From Candidatus Sumerlaeota bacterium (GTDB lineage Bacteria; Sumerlaeota; Sumerlaeia; UBA8349), in assembly GCA_003501375.1 (NCBI GenBank), contig DNPO01000461.1, positions 1 to 7,484 of the forward strand: DNA of 7,484 nt. Direction: 5' to 3'. The number at the start of each line of letters is the position of its first letter. Within the stretch, counting starts at the first letter, position 1. Under the pieces are notes generated by a model. That model was not told the origin of the DNA, did no database searches, and was given only the letters and a program-made list of their open reading frames with translations. Position numbers and translations under genes: made by a program. This document shows positions 1-5,932 of the stretch, piece by piece.

Positions 1-260
1 GATTAGAGAAAAGCAAGCGTCATGCCGTTTTAATTAACCGACGCTGCATGTGCGTATTATACCTAAATACCTCTCAGAGAAAAGGGAAATAGAGAAAAAA
101 CGTAATTACTACCCCCTGGATTTTTTCCCATACCAGCCTTTTCATTTGATTTTTTCACACCTACCTTATAGTGTTGTCGAGCGTATGGTTTTAGGCTAAG
201 ACCATCGACTATTTTCTTTCATAAACACATAACTATAAGCCATACACAAAAGATAAGACC
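1..260. other. Non-coding upstream region of the EEP gene
   Basis: No credible gene is seen on either strand; the 113-codon reading frame that crosses it on the minus strand has no family resemblance and overlaps the start of the next gene. The stretch is AT-rich. A 6-base inverted repeat, AGCGTC (16-21) and GACGCT (40-45), has an 18-base loop and no T-run, so it is not a convincing terminator. A weak promoter candidate is TTGATT (146-151) with TATAGT (167-172), but the 15-base spacing is short. I could not choose a transcription start with confidence. Confidence 0.5.
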
Positions 261-1445
261 ATGTATTCTTCCATTCAACGTTTTGTTCGCGTAACCGTGC
301 TGAGTGCCCTTCTTTCCCTTCCCTTCCTCGCCAACGCCGAGCCGTTGCCCAATAGCCCTTTTGAAAAAACGACTTCAACTCAACAGGTGCGAGTCCTGAC
401 ATATAACGTAAATTGCAACTACCTGCAGGAAACCAGTGCCGATGCTGCGCTGGAGCGCATTCTGCATGCTGTGCAGCCGGATGTGATAGCGTTTCAAGAA
501 TTGCCCGAAAGTGCCGCTTCGAATAACCCGGAAGCATTAGCCCGGTTATTGGAAAAGAAGATGAAAGTTATTCAACCCAATACCAAATGGAACGCCTGGG
601 TGGGCAAAACGGACGGAATTAGTCGGAACGCTATTGTGAGTCGCTATCCCCTATCCATGACCATCCGTGAAACAACCCCGCCCTCCAACGAGGTACGTGG
701 CGTGAATGCCGCGTTGGTGCAACTTCCTTCCCAAGCCTTTGATAATACCTCGCTGTACCTCATGAACGTAAATTTCAAAGTGGGCACGTCCGAAGGGCCT
801 CAGGGTGATTTTGCACGAAGACAAAGACATGCGGATGCTGTTGCCAATTGGATACTGGATAGTACCACCCCAGCAAAAATGGGACGCCCAGCCGGCGATA
901 AGATCAATTTAAAAGCACGAACCCCCATCCTGATCGTTGGGGATTATCACTTTACGGATGCTGACCGCGAGGGAAAAGGCCCGTACCATCCGGCTCGTAC
1001 TCTGTTGCGCGGTGAAATCCTCGATAAAAAAACCTATGGCGAAGGGCGCCTTCCCGACTGGGATGGTTCAACCCTTTCCACTGTTCGCCCTACTCCGCTT
1101 TCCCGCACCAGCGAGTCTTTCATGCAAACCCCGGGCCTTGCCGCACATTTCATCTACACCGATTCGGTATTTTCTCCGGTTCGGTGTGTCCAGGTGGATA
1201 GTACCCTTCTTTCCTCCACTCAACTCAAGCAAACCAAACTCCAGCAAAACGATACGACCGAAGTATCCAAATATCTCCCCACATTTGCAGATTTTGTTTT
1301 AGGCACGAGCATGCCAACAGCTGCGCCTAAGGTAGAAGACGCCCCACAAAAAGAAGGCCACTCGCCATCCATACCGCGCAACCCCCTCATCTTCCACGAT
1401 ACCGATACGGAAACCGGTCCTACCTTGCCCACGGTCAATCCTTAA
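261..1445 (+). CDS. Secreted EEP-fold protein with degenerate catalytic motifs
   Basis: A 394-residue protein with an N-terminal signal peptide: basic residues up to R10, a hydrophobic core, and a likely cleavage after A-N-A (residues 24-26). It therefore probably acts in the periplasm or outside the cell. Endonuclease/exonuclease/phosphatase (DNase I-like) landmarks appear in order: LTYNVN (46-51), FQEL (78-81, E80 the usual metal ligand), NAIVSRYPL (123-131), a strand with NVNF (169-172) where active members have a His, VGDYH (226-230) in place of GDFN, and SKYLPTFADF (336-345) at the place of the usual SDHLPV. Several catalytic His, Asn and Asp positions therefore appear substituted, although the fold markers remain. 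The tail after about residue 350 is Pro/Thr-rich and probably disordered. ATG 261 is chosen because it begins the signal peptide; the preceding AGATAAGA is only a weak ribosome site. The substrate is unknown. Confidence 0.8.
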   Translation: MYSSIQRFVRVTVLSALLSLPFLANAEPLPNSPFEKTTSTQQVRVLTYNVNCNYLQETSADAALERILHAVQPDVIAFQELPESAASNNPEALARLLEKKMKVIQPNTKWNAWVGKTDGISRNAIVSRYPLSMTIRETTPPSNEVRGVNAALVQLPSQAFDNTSLYLMNVNFKVGTSEGPQGDFARRQRHADAVANWILDSTTPAKMGRPAGDKINLKARTPILIVGDYHFTDADREGKGPYHPARTLLRGEILDKKTYGEGRLPDWDGSTLSTVRPTPLSRTSESFMQTPGLAAHFIYTDSVFSPVRCVQVDSTLLSSTQLKQTKLQQNDTTEVSKYLPTFADFVLGTSMPTAAPKVEDAPQKEGHSPSIPRNPLIFHDTDTETGPTLPTVNP

Positions 1446-1687
1446 AAATCTGTTCCTAATTACGCAGCGTCATCAGATGGAAAAAAAAAGTGTGACCCCA
1501 GATTGCTAAACGATTTGACCGCTTCTTCCAGAATTTATTTTGGACACGAGTGATAACTATCCTGTAAATCCGGTTTAGCCATGTTCTCTTTTTATTTTTG
1601 TTGTTTTCTGTGAGACCGCCTCTTTTCCAAGTTAGATATTTCGTACCAATTTTTATTGGGATATGCTTCAAAACTAAAACGAGAGGG

Positions 1688-1717
1688 TTGACAGACACCT
1701 TTACCGATTGGTACAAT
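1688..1717 (+). promoter_or_regulatory. Sigma70-type promoter for the aminotransferase-mcsA-mcsB operon
   Basis: A perfect -35 box TTGACA (1688-1693) and a near-consensus -10 box TACAAT (1712-1717) are separated by 18 bases. Transcription would begin near 1724, giving a leader of about 60 bases before the GTG start at 1788. It is the best-looking promoter in the window and sits directly ahead of three tightly spaced genes. I see no CtsR-type heptad repeat operator around it, so regulation like that of the Bacillus clpC operon is not supported. Confidence 0.75.
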
Positions 1718-1732
1718 CAACCTGATTTTTTT

Positions 1733-1749
1733 AGCGGCAACGAGCCGCT
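1733..1749 (+). promoter_or_regulatory. Hairpin in the operon leader
   Basis: AGCGGC (1733-1738) and GCCGCT (1744-1749) form a perfect 6-bp stem with a 5-base loop AACGA. It begins about ten bases after the predicted transcription start and ends 24 bases before the ribosome site AAGGA (1774-1778). There is no T-run after it, so it fits a 5' stabilising hairpin better than a terminator. The role is inferred only. Confidence 0.45.
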
Positions 1750-1787
1750 TGTTCTATTACATACTGTCAAAGCAAGGATGGCATATC

Positions 1788-2708
1788 GTGAGCGAGATCG
1801 TTTTTATTGATGGGAAGTTTTACCCCAAAGAGAAGGCTAAGGTGAGCGTGTTCGATCATTGCCTTCTGTATGGGGATGGCGTTTTTGAAGGAATTCGTCT
1901 GTACGATGGTTGCGTTTTTCGTCTTCGTCAGCACATTGAACGCCTGTATTCCTCGGCGAAATATGTCGCCATGGAAATTCCGTTGACTATTGAAGAGATG
2001 GAATGGGTGGTGCTTGAAACGTGCCGAAAAAATAAACTTGAGGATGCTTACATTCGCTTGATTGTTACGCGTGGCGAGGGTGATCTTGGTTTGGCACCGT
2101 GGCTTTGCCGCATTCCCACCGTCATTTGCATCGCGAGCAAAATCAGCCTGTACCCGGAAGAGGCCTATGCCAATGGGCTGAGCATTATCACAGCCCCCAC
2201 GCAGCGGATGTCTGTTGCGGCGCTGAATGGTCGTGTGAAGTCCTGCAACTATTTGAACAACATTCTGGCCAAATTGGAGGGCAAGAACGCTGGCGTGTCT
2301 GAAGCGCTCATGCTTAACTCCGACGGGTATGTGGTCGAGTGCACTGGTGATAATATTTTTATTGTTAAAGGCAATGCGTTGATTACACCTCCGCAGTACC
2401 AGGGGGCGTTGCTTGGTGTTACCCGCGACGCGATCGTGGAGTTGGGTGCGGAACTCGGGTTGGATGTGCGCCAGGAGCCGTTCACGCGCTTTGAGATTTT
2501 TGATGCGGATGAATGTTTCATGACCGGTACGGCTGCTGAAGTGGTGGCGGTGGTTAATTTGGATGCGCGTACCATTGCGGATGGGCGTCCCGGACCGGTT
2601 ACCAAAAAACTCTGCAAACTCTTCCGTGAGCGCGTGTCCAACGATGGTGCCATGTTGTCAACCAAAGCGCCCGCTCCGAAGCGGATCAGTACGATTTGGG
2701 CAAAATAA
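1788..2708 (+). CDS. ilvE: Class IV PLP aminotransferase, branched-chain type
   Basis: A 306-residue fold-type IV PLP enzyme, the normal length for branched-chain aminotransferases, which move amino groups between Leu/Ile/Val and 2-oxoglutarate in the cytoplasm. Visible landmarks: LLYGDGVFEGIR (26-37), phosphate-binding Arg in HIERLYSSAK (R52), YIRLIVTRGEGDLG (88-101), the PLP lysine in RVKSCNYLNN (K151), the cofactor-contacting Glu in ECTGDNIF (E184), TPP (200-202) and TGTAAEV (246-252). The GTG at 1788 is chosen because AAGGA (1774-1778) lies nine bases upstream and the protein then begins SEIVFIDGKF, where family members begin; upstream in-frame TTG codons would add unrelated residues from the leader. 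It is the first gene of an operon with mcsA and mcsB, 18 bases from the next start. D-amino-acid transaminase and 4-amino-4-deoxychorismate lyase share this fold; the VFEGIRLYDG and TGTAAEV segments favour IlvE. Confidence 0.85.
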   Translation: MSEIVFIDGKFYPKEKAKVSVFDHCLLYGDGVFEGIRLYDGCVFRLRQHIERLYSSAKYVAMEIPLTIEEMEWVVLETCRKNKLEDAYIRLIVTRGEGDLGLAPWLCRIPTVICIASKISLYPEEAYANGLSIITAPTQRMSVAALNGRVKSCNYLNNILAKLEGKNAGVSEALMLNSDGYVVECTGDNIFIVKGNALITPPQYQGALLGVTRDAIVELGAELGLDVRQEPFTRFEIFDADECFMTGTAAEVVAVVNLDARTIADGRPGPVTKKLCKLFRERVSNDGAMLSTKAPAPKRISTIWAK

Positions 2709-2726
2709 AAGGCGCAACGAAACACC

Positions 2727-3515
2727 ATGTCTTCCGAACCCAAGTGCATGAAGTGCGACAAGCCGGCTACGCACAAGATTACCAAAATTATCAAGGGCAA
2801 GGTATACGATATCTTGCTGTGCAATGAGCATGCGCAGCAGTTTAGTCCATGGATCAAGTCCGGGGGGCAGTCGCACCTGATTGAAATCCTGCACCAGATA
2901 CTCAAGCAGCAGGAAGAAATGCTTACGGAAACCGGCCCGGTTTGTCCCACTTGCGGTTTGACGTGGAGCGCCTATCGTAAGACGTTGCTCTTGGGATGCA
3001 GCGATTGCTATGATGCCTTTGCTGATGTGCTGGAAAACGATCTGCGCAAAATGCACGGTGTCCCCAGCCACTTTTTTTCAGAGCATGCAGCAGGAGGGTT
3101 GCCGGAATCCTTCCCGGATGCCGCTGCCGCCATCCCTCAGCATCACCCCGACGGGCTGGAGGAAGAACTAATGGACGAGCACGAAGAGCGCGATGTAGAG
3201 GAGGAAGCCCTGGAAGAATTATGGGGTGTTGAGAATGGCAAGATACTCCTCTCTGCGGAAAAAATCCGCCGTCGTTTGGAAGAGGCGGTGCGCACGGAGG
3301 ATTTCGAAACCGCCGCGCGCCTGCGCGACACCATTCGCATGTTCGAATCGCTCCAGCCGACACAGGAGGAAAAATGCCCTCAGTGTCAATCTTCGCTGGT
3401 GGTAATGCACGGCCCCAAGGGGTTTTTCCTCGCTTGTCCGCAGTATCCGGCCTGCCCCATAGCCAAACCGTTGGATCATCCTCCGCACCAGCACGGTGCG
3501 GGCGAAACTCACTGA
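2727..3515 (+). CDS. mcsA: McsA-like activator of protein arginine kinase, with extra zinc ribbon
   Basis: A 262-residue protein; Bacillus subtilis McsA has about 185. In order: a first zinc site C7-C10 with C32-H35 (CxxH in place of the usual CxxC), a second at C73-C76 with C91-C94 (CPTCG and GCSDCY, the most McsA-like part), a stretch from about 115 to 168 rich in Glu and Asp that Bacillus McsA lacks, a UVR motif (about 176-206, EEAVRTEDFETAARLRD core), and a third zinc ribbon C217-C220 with C237-C243 resembling the C4 zinc finger of topoisomerase I (GFFLACPQYPAC). McsA binds and stimulates the kinase McsB, and the kinase gene follows after 17 bases, which supports the call. AAAAGG (2707-2712) lies 14 bases before ATG 2727, a loose fit for a ribosome site. 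Simple annotation would call it a UvrB/UvrC-motif protein; a role in nucleotide excision repair is not supported. Confidence 0.85.
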   Translation: MSSEPKCMKCDKPATHKITKIIKGKVYDILLCNEHAQQFSPWIKSGGQSHLIEILHQILKQQEEMLTETGPVCPTCGLTWSAYRKTLLLGCSDCYDAFADVLENDLRKMHGVPSHFFSEHAAGGLPESFPDAAAAIPQHHPDGLEEELMDEHEERDVEEEALEELWGVENGKILLSAEKIRRRLEEAVRTEDFETAARLRDTIRMFESLQPTQEEKCPQCQSSLVVMHGPKGFFLACPQYPACPIAKPLDHPPHQHGAGETH

Positions 3516-3532
3516 GACCGGACGCGCCTCGC

Positions 3533-4597
3533 ATGACTTCGATTTTTGACTTCATTAAATCCAGCGACCGGTGGTTGTATCACGACGGCCCCCTGCACCA
3601 TTCCATCGTATCCAGCCGAGCGCGTTACGCCCGCAACTTGGCACATTTGCCCTTTGCGCCACGCGCCAAACCGCCTGAACTCCGAGCCGTGCTTGAGAGT
3701 GTGGATGCCGCGATTGCCGCGTCGTCCTACTTTCAGGATTTCAAGCGCCTTACTATTTCCGAAGTTCATAGTCTGTACCGCCTGTACCTCAAGGAAAGCC
3801 ACCTGCTCAGCGCGGAGTTTGAGCACGGGGGCGAAAATCGCGTTCTGTACATCAGTCCCGATTACCGCATTTCCATCATGGTAAATGAGGAAGACCATAT
3901 CCGCATCCAGTGCTTGGATTGCGGTTTCCAACTTAGTCGAGTTTTGGCGCTGTGCGATGAAGTCGAGGCGCAGTTGGATGCGCAATTAAATTTTGCGCGT
4001 TCCGAACGCTTCGGCGTTCTGACCGCCTGCCCGACCAATGCCGGTACGGGCCTGCGCCTTTCCGTTATGCTGCATCTGCCGGGCTTGGTTATTGTCAACA
4101 AGATTGACGAAATCCTCGATAGCATCGGGCGGTATGGTCTGACCGTGCGCGGGATTTGGGGCGAAAATTCGGAGAATCTGGGCGATTTGTTCCAGGTGTC
4201 GAACGAAGTAACGATGGGCAAGACCCCGGAAGAAATTCGCACGGTGCTCGAAAGCGTGGCGGAGCAGGTGGTGGAGCGCGAGTTGGATGCGCGTGATGCG
4301 CTGTTCGATCAAAAGCCCCTGGTGGTGCATGACTTGATTGCGCGTGCATTGGCTGTTTTGCAAAACGCGCAGATTCTTGATTCCGCCGAAGCGCTGGCGC
4401 ACCTCAGTAAAATGCGGCTTGGCATTGACCGCGGGCACATCCAGGCGCTCACGCACCCGGACCTCAGCCGCTTGATGGTGGAGGTACAGCCCGCGCATTT
4501 GCAGTGCAAAGAGGGTGGTCAACTTTCCGCTGAACGGCGTGATACGCTCCGTGCGCGGTTCCTGCGCGATCGCATGAAGGATGTGCGGTTGAACTAA
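3533..4597 (+). CDS. mcsB: Protein arginine kinase McsB
   Basis: A 354-residue ATP:guanido phosphotransferase that phosphorylates arginine side chains of proteins; in Bacillus this marks them for ClpC-ClpP degradation. Nucleotide-binding arginines lie in SSRARYARN (27-35), the catalytic acid in NEEDHIRIQ (118-126, E120), the conserved Cys in ACPTNAGTG (165-173, C166), and a second acidic residue in WGENSE (E211). The C-terminal RDTLRA (336-341) matches the RDxxRA phosphoarginine-binding motif, which separates McsB from arginine and creatine kinases. These positions parallel Bacillus McsB with an offset of one residue. ATG 3533 is chosen because the protein then begins MTSIFDFIKS, like other McsB proteins; the frame is open for 53 more codons upstream but overlaps mcsA. 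No clear ribosome site precedes it, so coupling to mcsA translation is likely. No clpC, clpP or ctsR is in the window. Confidence 0.95.
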   Translation: MTSIFDFIKSSDRWLYHDGPLHHSIVSSRARYARNLAHLPFAPRAKPPELRAVLESVDAAIAASSYFQDFKRLTISEVHSLYRLYLKESHLLSAEFEHGGENRVLYISPDYRISIMVNEEDHIRIQCLDCGFQLSRVLALCDEVEAQLDAQLNFARSERFGVLTACPTNAGTGLRLSVMLHLPGLVIVNKIDEILDSIGRYGLTVRGIWGENSENLGDLFQVSNEVTMGKTPEEIRTVLESVAEQVVERELDARDALFDQKPLVVHDLIARALAVLQNAQILDSAEALAHLSKMRLGIDRGHIQALTHPDLSRLMVEVQPAHLQCKEGGQLSAERRDTLRARFLRDRMKDVRLN

Positions 4598-4625
4598 TCA
4601 TACCGTCTGAGAATCGTTTGAAAAA

Positions 4626-4639
4626 ATATTTGAGGCCAT
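4626..4639 (+). repeat. Left copy of 14-base direct repeat flanking the palindrome
   Basis: ATATTTGAGGCCAT here is repeated exactly at 4940-4953. It lies 28 bases after the mcsB stop codon and 27 bases before the left edge of the large inverted repeat. The matching spacing on the other side suggests the two copies bound an inserted unit. Confidence 0.75.
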
Positions 4640-4747
4640 ATTGCTTTATGCGGTTTAGGTTTGTCGTTCAACCGCGTAGCGGTTGTATATCTTAGCCCGG
4701 GGTTGCCGAGGAACGAGGCTACCCCGGGGGGAGTGTCCCAAACCAAT

Positions 4748-4764
4748 GAACCCTGTAAGGGTTC
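4748..4764. repeat. 17-base hairpin unit, left inner copy
   Basis: GAACCCT-GTA-AGGGTTC is a perfect 7-bp stem with a 3-base loop. Its reverse complement occurs exactly at 4816-4832. It shares the pattern AACC..GTA..GGTT with the outer 17-base hairpin at 4669-4685, differing at three stem pairs that all remain complementary. Confidence 0.8.
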
Positions 4765-4815
4765 GACAAGGTGTTGTATTTTAACCCAGTGTTAATCCTG
4801 CTGGAACTCCTTGTG

Positions 4816-4832
4816 GAACCCTTACAGGGTTC
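4816..4832. repeat. 17-base hairpin unit, right inner copy
   Basis: Exact reverse complement of the unit at 4748-4764, with loop TAC in place of GTA, which shows that it lies in the opposite orientation. Confidence 0.8.
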
Positions 4833-4939
4833 GTTTATATGATAAAATTTACCCGGGGTAGCCTCGTCCCTCGGCAACCCCGGGCTAAGATATGCAACCG
4901 CTACGCGGTTGAAGAGCGTAACGGATAGATGAGCCAAAT

Positions 4940-4953
4940 ATATTTGAGGCCAT
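4940..4953 (+). repeat. Right copy of 14-base direct repeat flanking the palindrome
   Basis: ATATTTGAGGCCAT, identical to 4626-4639, lies 26 bases after the right edge of the large inverted repeat and 27 bases before the radical SAM start codon. It may be a target-site duplication or part of the element's ends. Confidence 0.75.
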
Positions 4954-4980
4954 CACAAGCAGGCAGATTGGTGAAGAACG

Positions 4981-5928
4981 ATGGCTGAAAAGTCTATGAT
5001 AAAATTTTCGGACGGCAAGCGCTTTTCCGTGCTGGGCCCCTCGCTGAATCGGTTGTTTGGCGGTAAGGTGCGGCGCATTGCACTGGATGCTGGCTTTACC
5101 TGTCCGGTGCGGGATGGTTCGCGCGGGACCTTGGGATGCCGCTATTGCGATGCGCTGGGCACTCGGGCGCGGTATGTGCAACCGGAGTGTTCGGTGCGGG
5201 AGCAACTGGCGCTTGGAATTGCCGGGTGCGTGGAACGCAATTTGGAAGCGCAGCGATTTATCGCCTATTTTCAGGCTTATACCAATACCTATGCTCCGGC
5301 GGAGCAATTGCGCTCGATTTACGCGGAAGGACTCAGCGATTCCCGCGTGGTGGGGATGGCCATTGCCACGCGTCCCGACTGTTTACCGGACGATGTGCTG
5401 GATGTGCTCGCGGAGTTTAGCCAACGCACGTTCCTGTGGGTGGAAATGGGCTTGCAGTCCTCGCGTAACGAGACGTTGCACGCAATGGGGCGCGGACATT
5501 CTGTGGAGGAATTTCAGATGGCTGCGGAGCGTTTGCGCCAGCGTGGCATCCGTTTTTGCTCGCATGTTATCCTCGGATTGCCGGGCGATACCCCCGAGGA
5601 TTTTTGGGCGGCAGCGCGGATTTTAAACGAGTCGGGCGCATGGGGAGCCAAGATTCATAATTTGTATATCGACCGCGATGCGCCCCTGGCGCGGGAGTGG
5701 GAAACGGGGAGCATTTCCCTGATGACGTTGGAGGAGTATGCAGAATCGGTTGCCGAATTTTTAGCGCGACTTTCGCCTGACATTTTAATCCACCGCCTGG
5801 CAGGGGAGGCTCCCCGGGGGCGCTTGCTCGCGCCCAAGTGGGCCGGGCACAAGCGGGCGTTTTTGCGACGGCTGGATCAATTGCTCAAAGAGCGTGATTT
5901 GTATCAGGGAAAATTTCTTACGGAGTGA
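4981..5928 (+). CDS. TIGR01212-type radical SAM protein (YhcC/YtqA family)
   Basis: A 315-residue cytoplasmic radical SAM protein. The 4Fe-4S-binding cysteines are C41, C53 and C56 in GFTCPVRDG...GCRYC; the long C-x11-C-x2-C spacing, instead of CxxxCxxC, is characteristic of this family. Other family segments: FQAYTNTYAP (97-106), ATRPDC (129-134), VEMGLQS (154-160), VILGLPGDTPEDF (196-208), KIHNLYIDRDAPLAREW (224-240) and HRLAGEAPRGRLLAPKW (271-287). The length is normal. The Bacillus member YtqA has been proposed as MnmL, acting in the late steps of wobble-uridine modification of tRNA; mnmG 1.4 kb downstream is consistent with such a role, but this is inference. ATG 4981 has GGTGA (4970-4974) six bases upstream; ATG 4996 is an alternative. 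No clear promoter was found between the palindrome and this start. Its stop is four bases from the next start. Confidence 0.87.
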   Translation: MAEKSMIKFSDGKRFSVLGPSLNRLFGGKVRRIALDAGFTCPVRDGSRGTLGCRYCDALGTRARYVQPECSVREQLALGIAGCVERNLEAQRFIAYFQAYTNTYAPAEQLRSIYAEGLSDSRVVGMAIATRPDCLPDDVLDVLAEFSQRTFLWVEMGLQSSRNETLHAMGRGHSVEEFQMAAERLRQRGIRFCSHVILGLPGDTPEDFWAAARILNESGAWGAKIHNLYIDRDAPLAREWETGSISLMTLEEYAESVAEFLARLSPDILIHRLAGEAPRGRLLAPKWAGHKRAFLRRLDQLLKERDLYQGKFLTE

Positions 5929-5932
5929 CTGC

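Larger units (their letters stand above)
1446..1787. other. AT-rich intergenic region with promoter and leader
   Basis: This 342-base gap between the EEP gene and the aminotransferase contains no plausible gene; the short frames crossing it on both strands are low-complexity and unrecognised. No hairpin followed by a T-run was found behind the EEP stop codon, so its transcription end is unclear. There is a run of nine A residues near 1481. The downstream end carries the promoter and leader hairpin listed separately. Confidence 0.6.
4667..4913. repeat. Composite palindromic repeat of nested hairpins (REP/MITE-like)
   Basis: The outer arms, 4667-4728 and 4852-4913, are 62 bases each and complementary at 60 positions; the exceptions are T4686 facing G4894 and A4712 facing C4868. 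Each arm contains two smaller hairpins: a 17-base unit CAACCGC-GTA-GCGGTTG (4669-4685, mirrored 4895-4911), and a 12-base stem with one mismatch and a 9-base loop (4696-4728, mirrored 4852-4884). Inside the arms another 17-base hairpin, GAACCCT-GTA-AGGGTTC (4748-4764), is mirrored at 4816-4832, and ACAAGG (4766-4771) pairs with CCTTGT (4809-4814). All pairs share one axis (coordinate sum 9580). The segments 4729-4747 and 4833-4851 are not complementary. There is no protein gene inside. It probably blocks transcription in both directions between mcsB and the radical SAM gene. Classification as a REP- or MITE-type element is inferred from structure. Confidence 0.85.

Noticed and set aside
16..45. 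Inverted repeat AGCGTC/GACGCT as the terminator of an upstream gene
   Set aside because: The stem is only six base pairs with an 18-base loop and no following T-run, so it is easily due to chance.
1475..1715. Possible insertion-sequence remnants (segments such as GTGTGACCCCAGATTG and GACAGACACCTTTACCG)
   Set aside because: They vaguely resemble short motifs seen near transposase genes, but no inverted pair, duplication or transposase fragment is present, and the second overlaps the promoter.
1749..1787. TTG start giving the aminotransferase 13 more residues
   Set aside because: The TTG overlaps the leader hairpin, lacks a ribosome site, and the added residues do not fit the family start; GTG 1788 has AAGGA at good distance.
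2249..2950. 233-codon minus-strand frame opposite the aminotransferase and mcsA
   Set aside because: It lies antisense to two well-recognised genes, has low-complexity Ser-rich content and no domain motif. The coding signal belongs to the plus strand.
3374..3532. Upstream in-frame extension of McsB by 53 residues
   Set aside because: The extension overlaps the zinc-ribbon end of mcsA, reads as unrelated sequence, and McsB homologues start at the position matching ATG 3533.
2923..3555. 210-codon minus-strand frame opposite mcsA
   Set aside because: It is rich in Arg, Pro and Ala as expected for an antisense shadow of a GC-biased gene, and no motif is visible.
4667..4913. CRISPR array or attachment site as an explanation of the repeats
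   Set aside because: The repeats are inverted about one axis and not regularly spaced direct copies with unique spacers, and there are no cas, integrase or tRNA genes nearby.
4719..4937. 72-codon minus-strand frame crossing the large palindrome
   Set aside because: Its residues are translations of the hairpin repeats themselves; it matches no protein family I know and has no ribosome site that I could identify. Frames like this are a common spurious by-product of such repeats.
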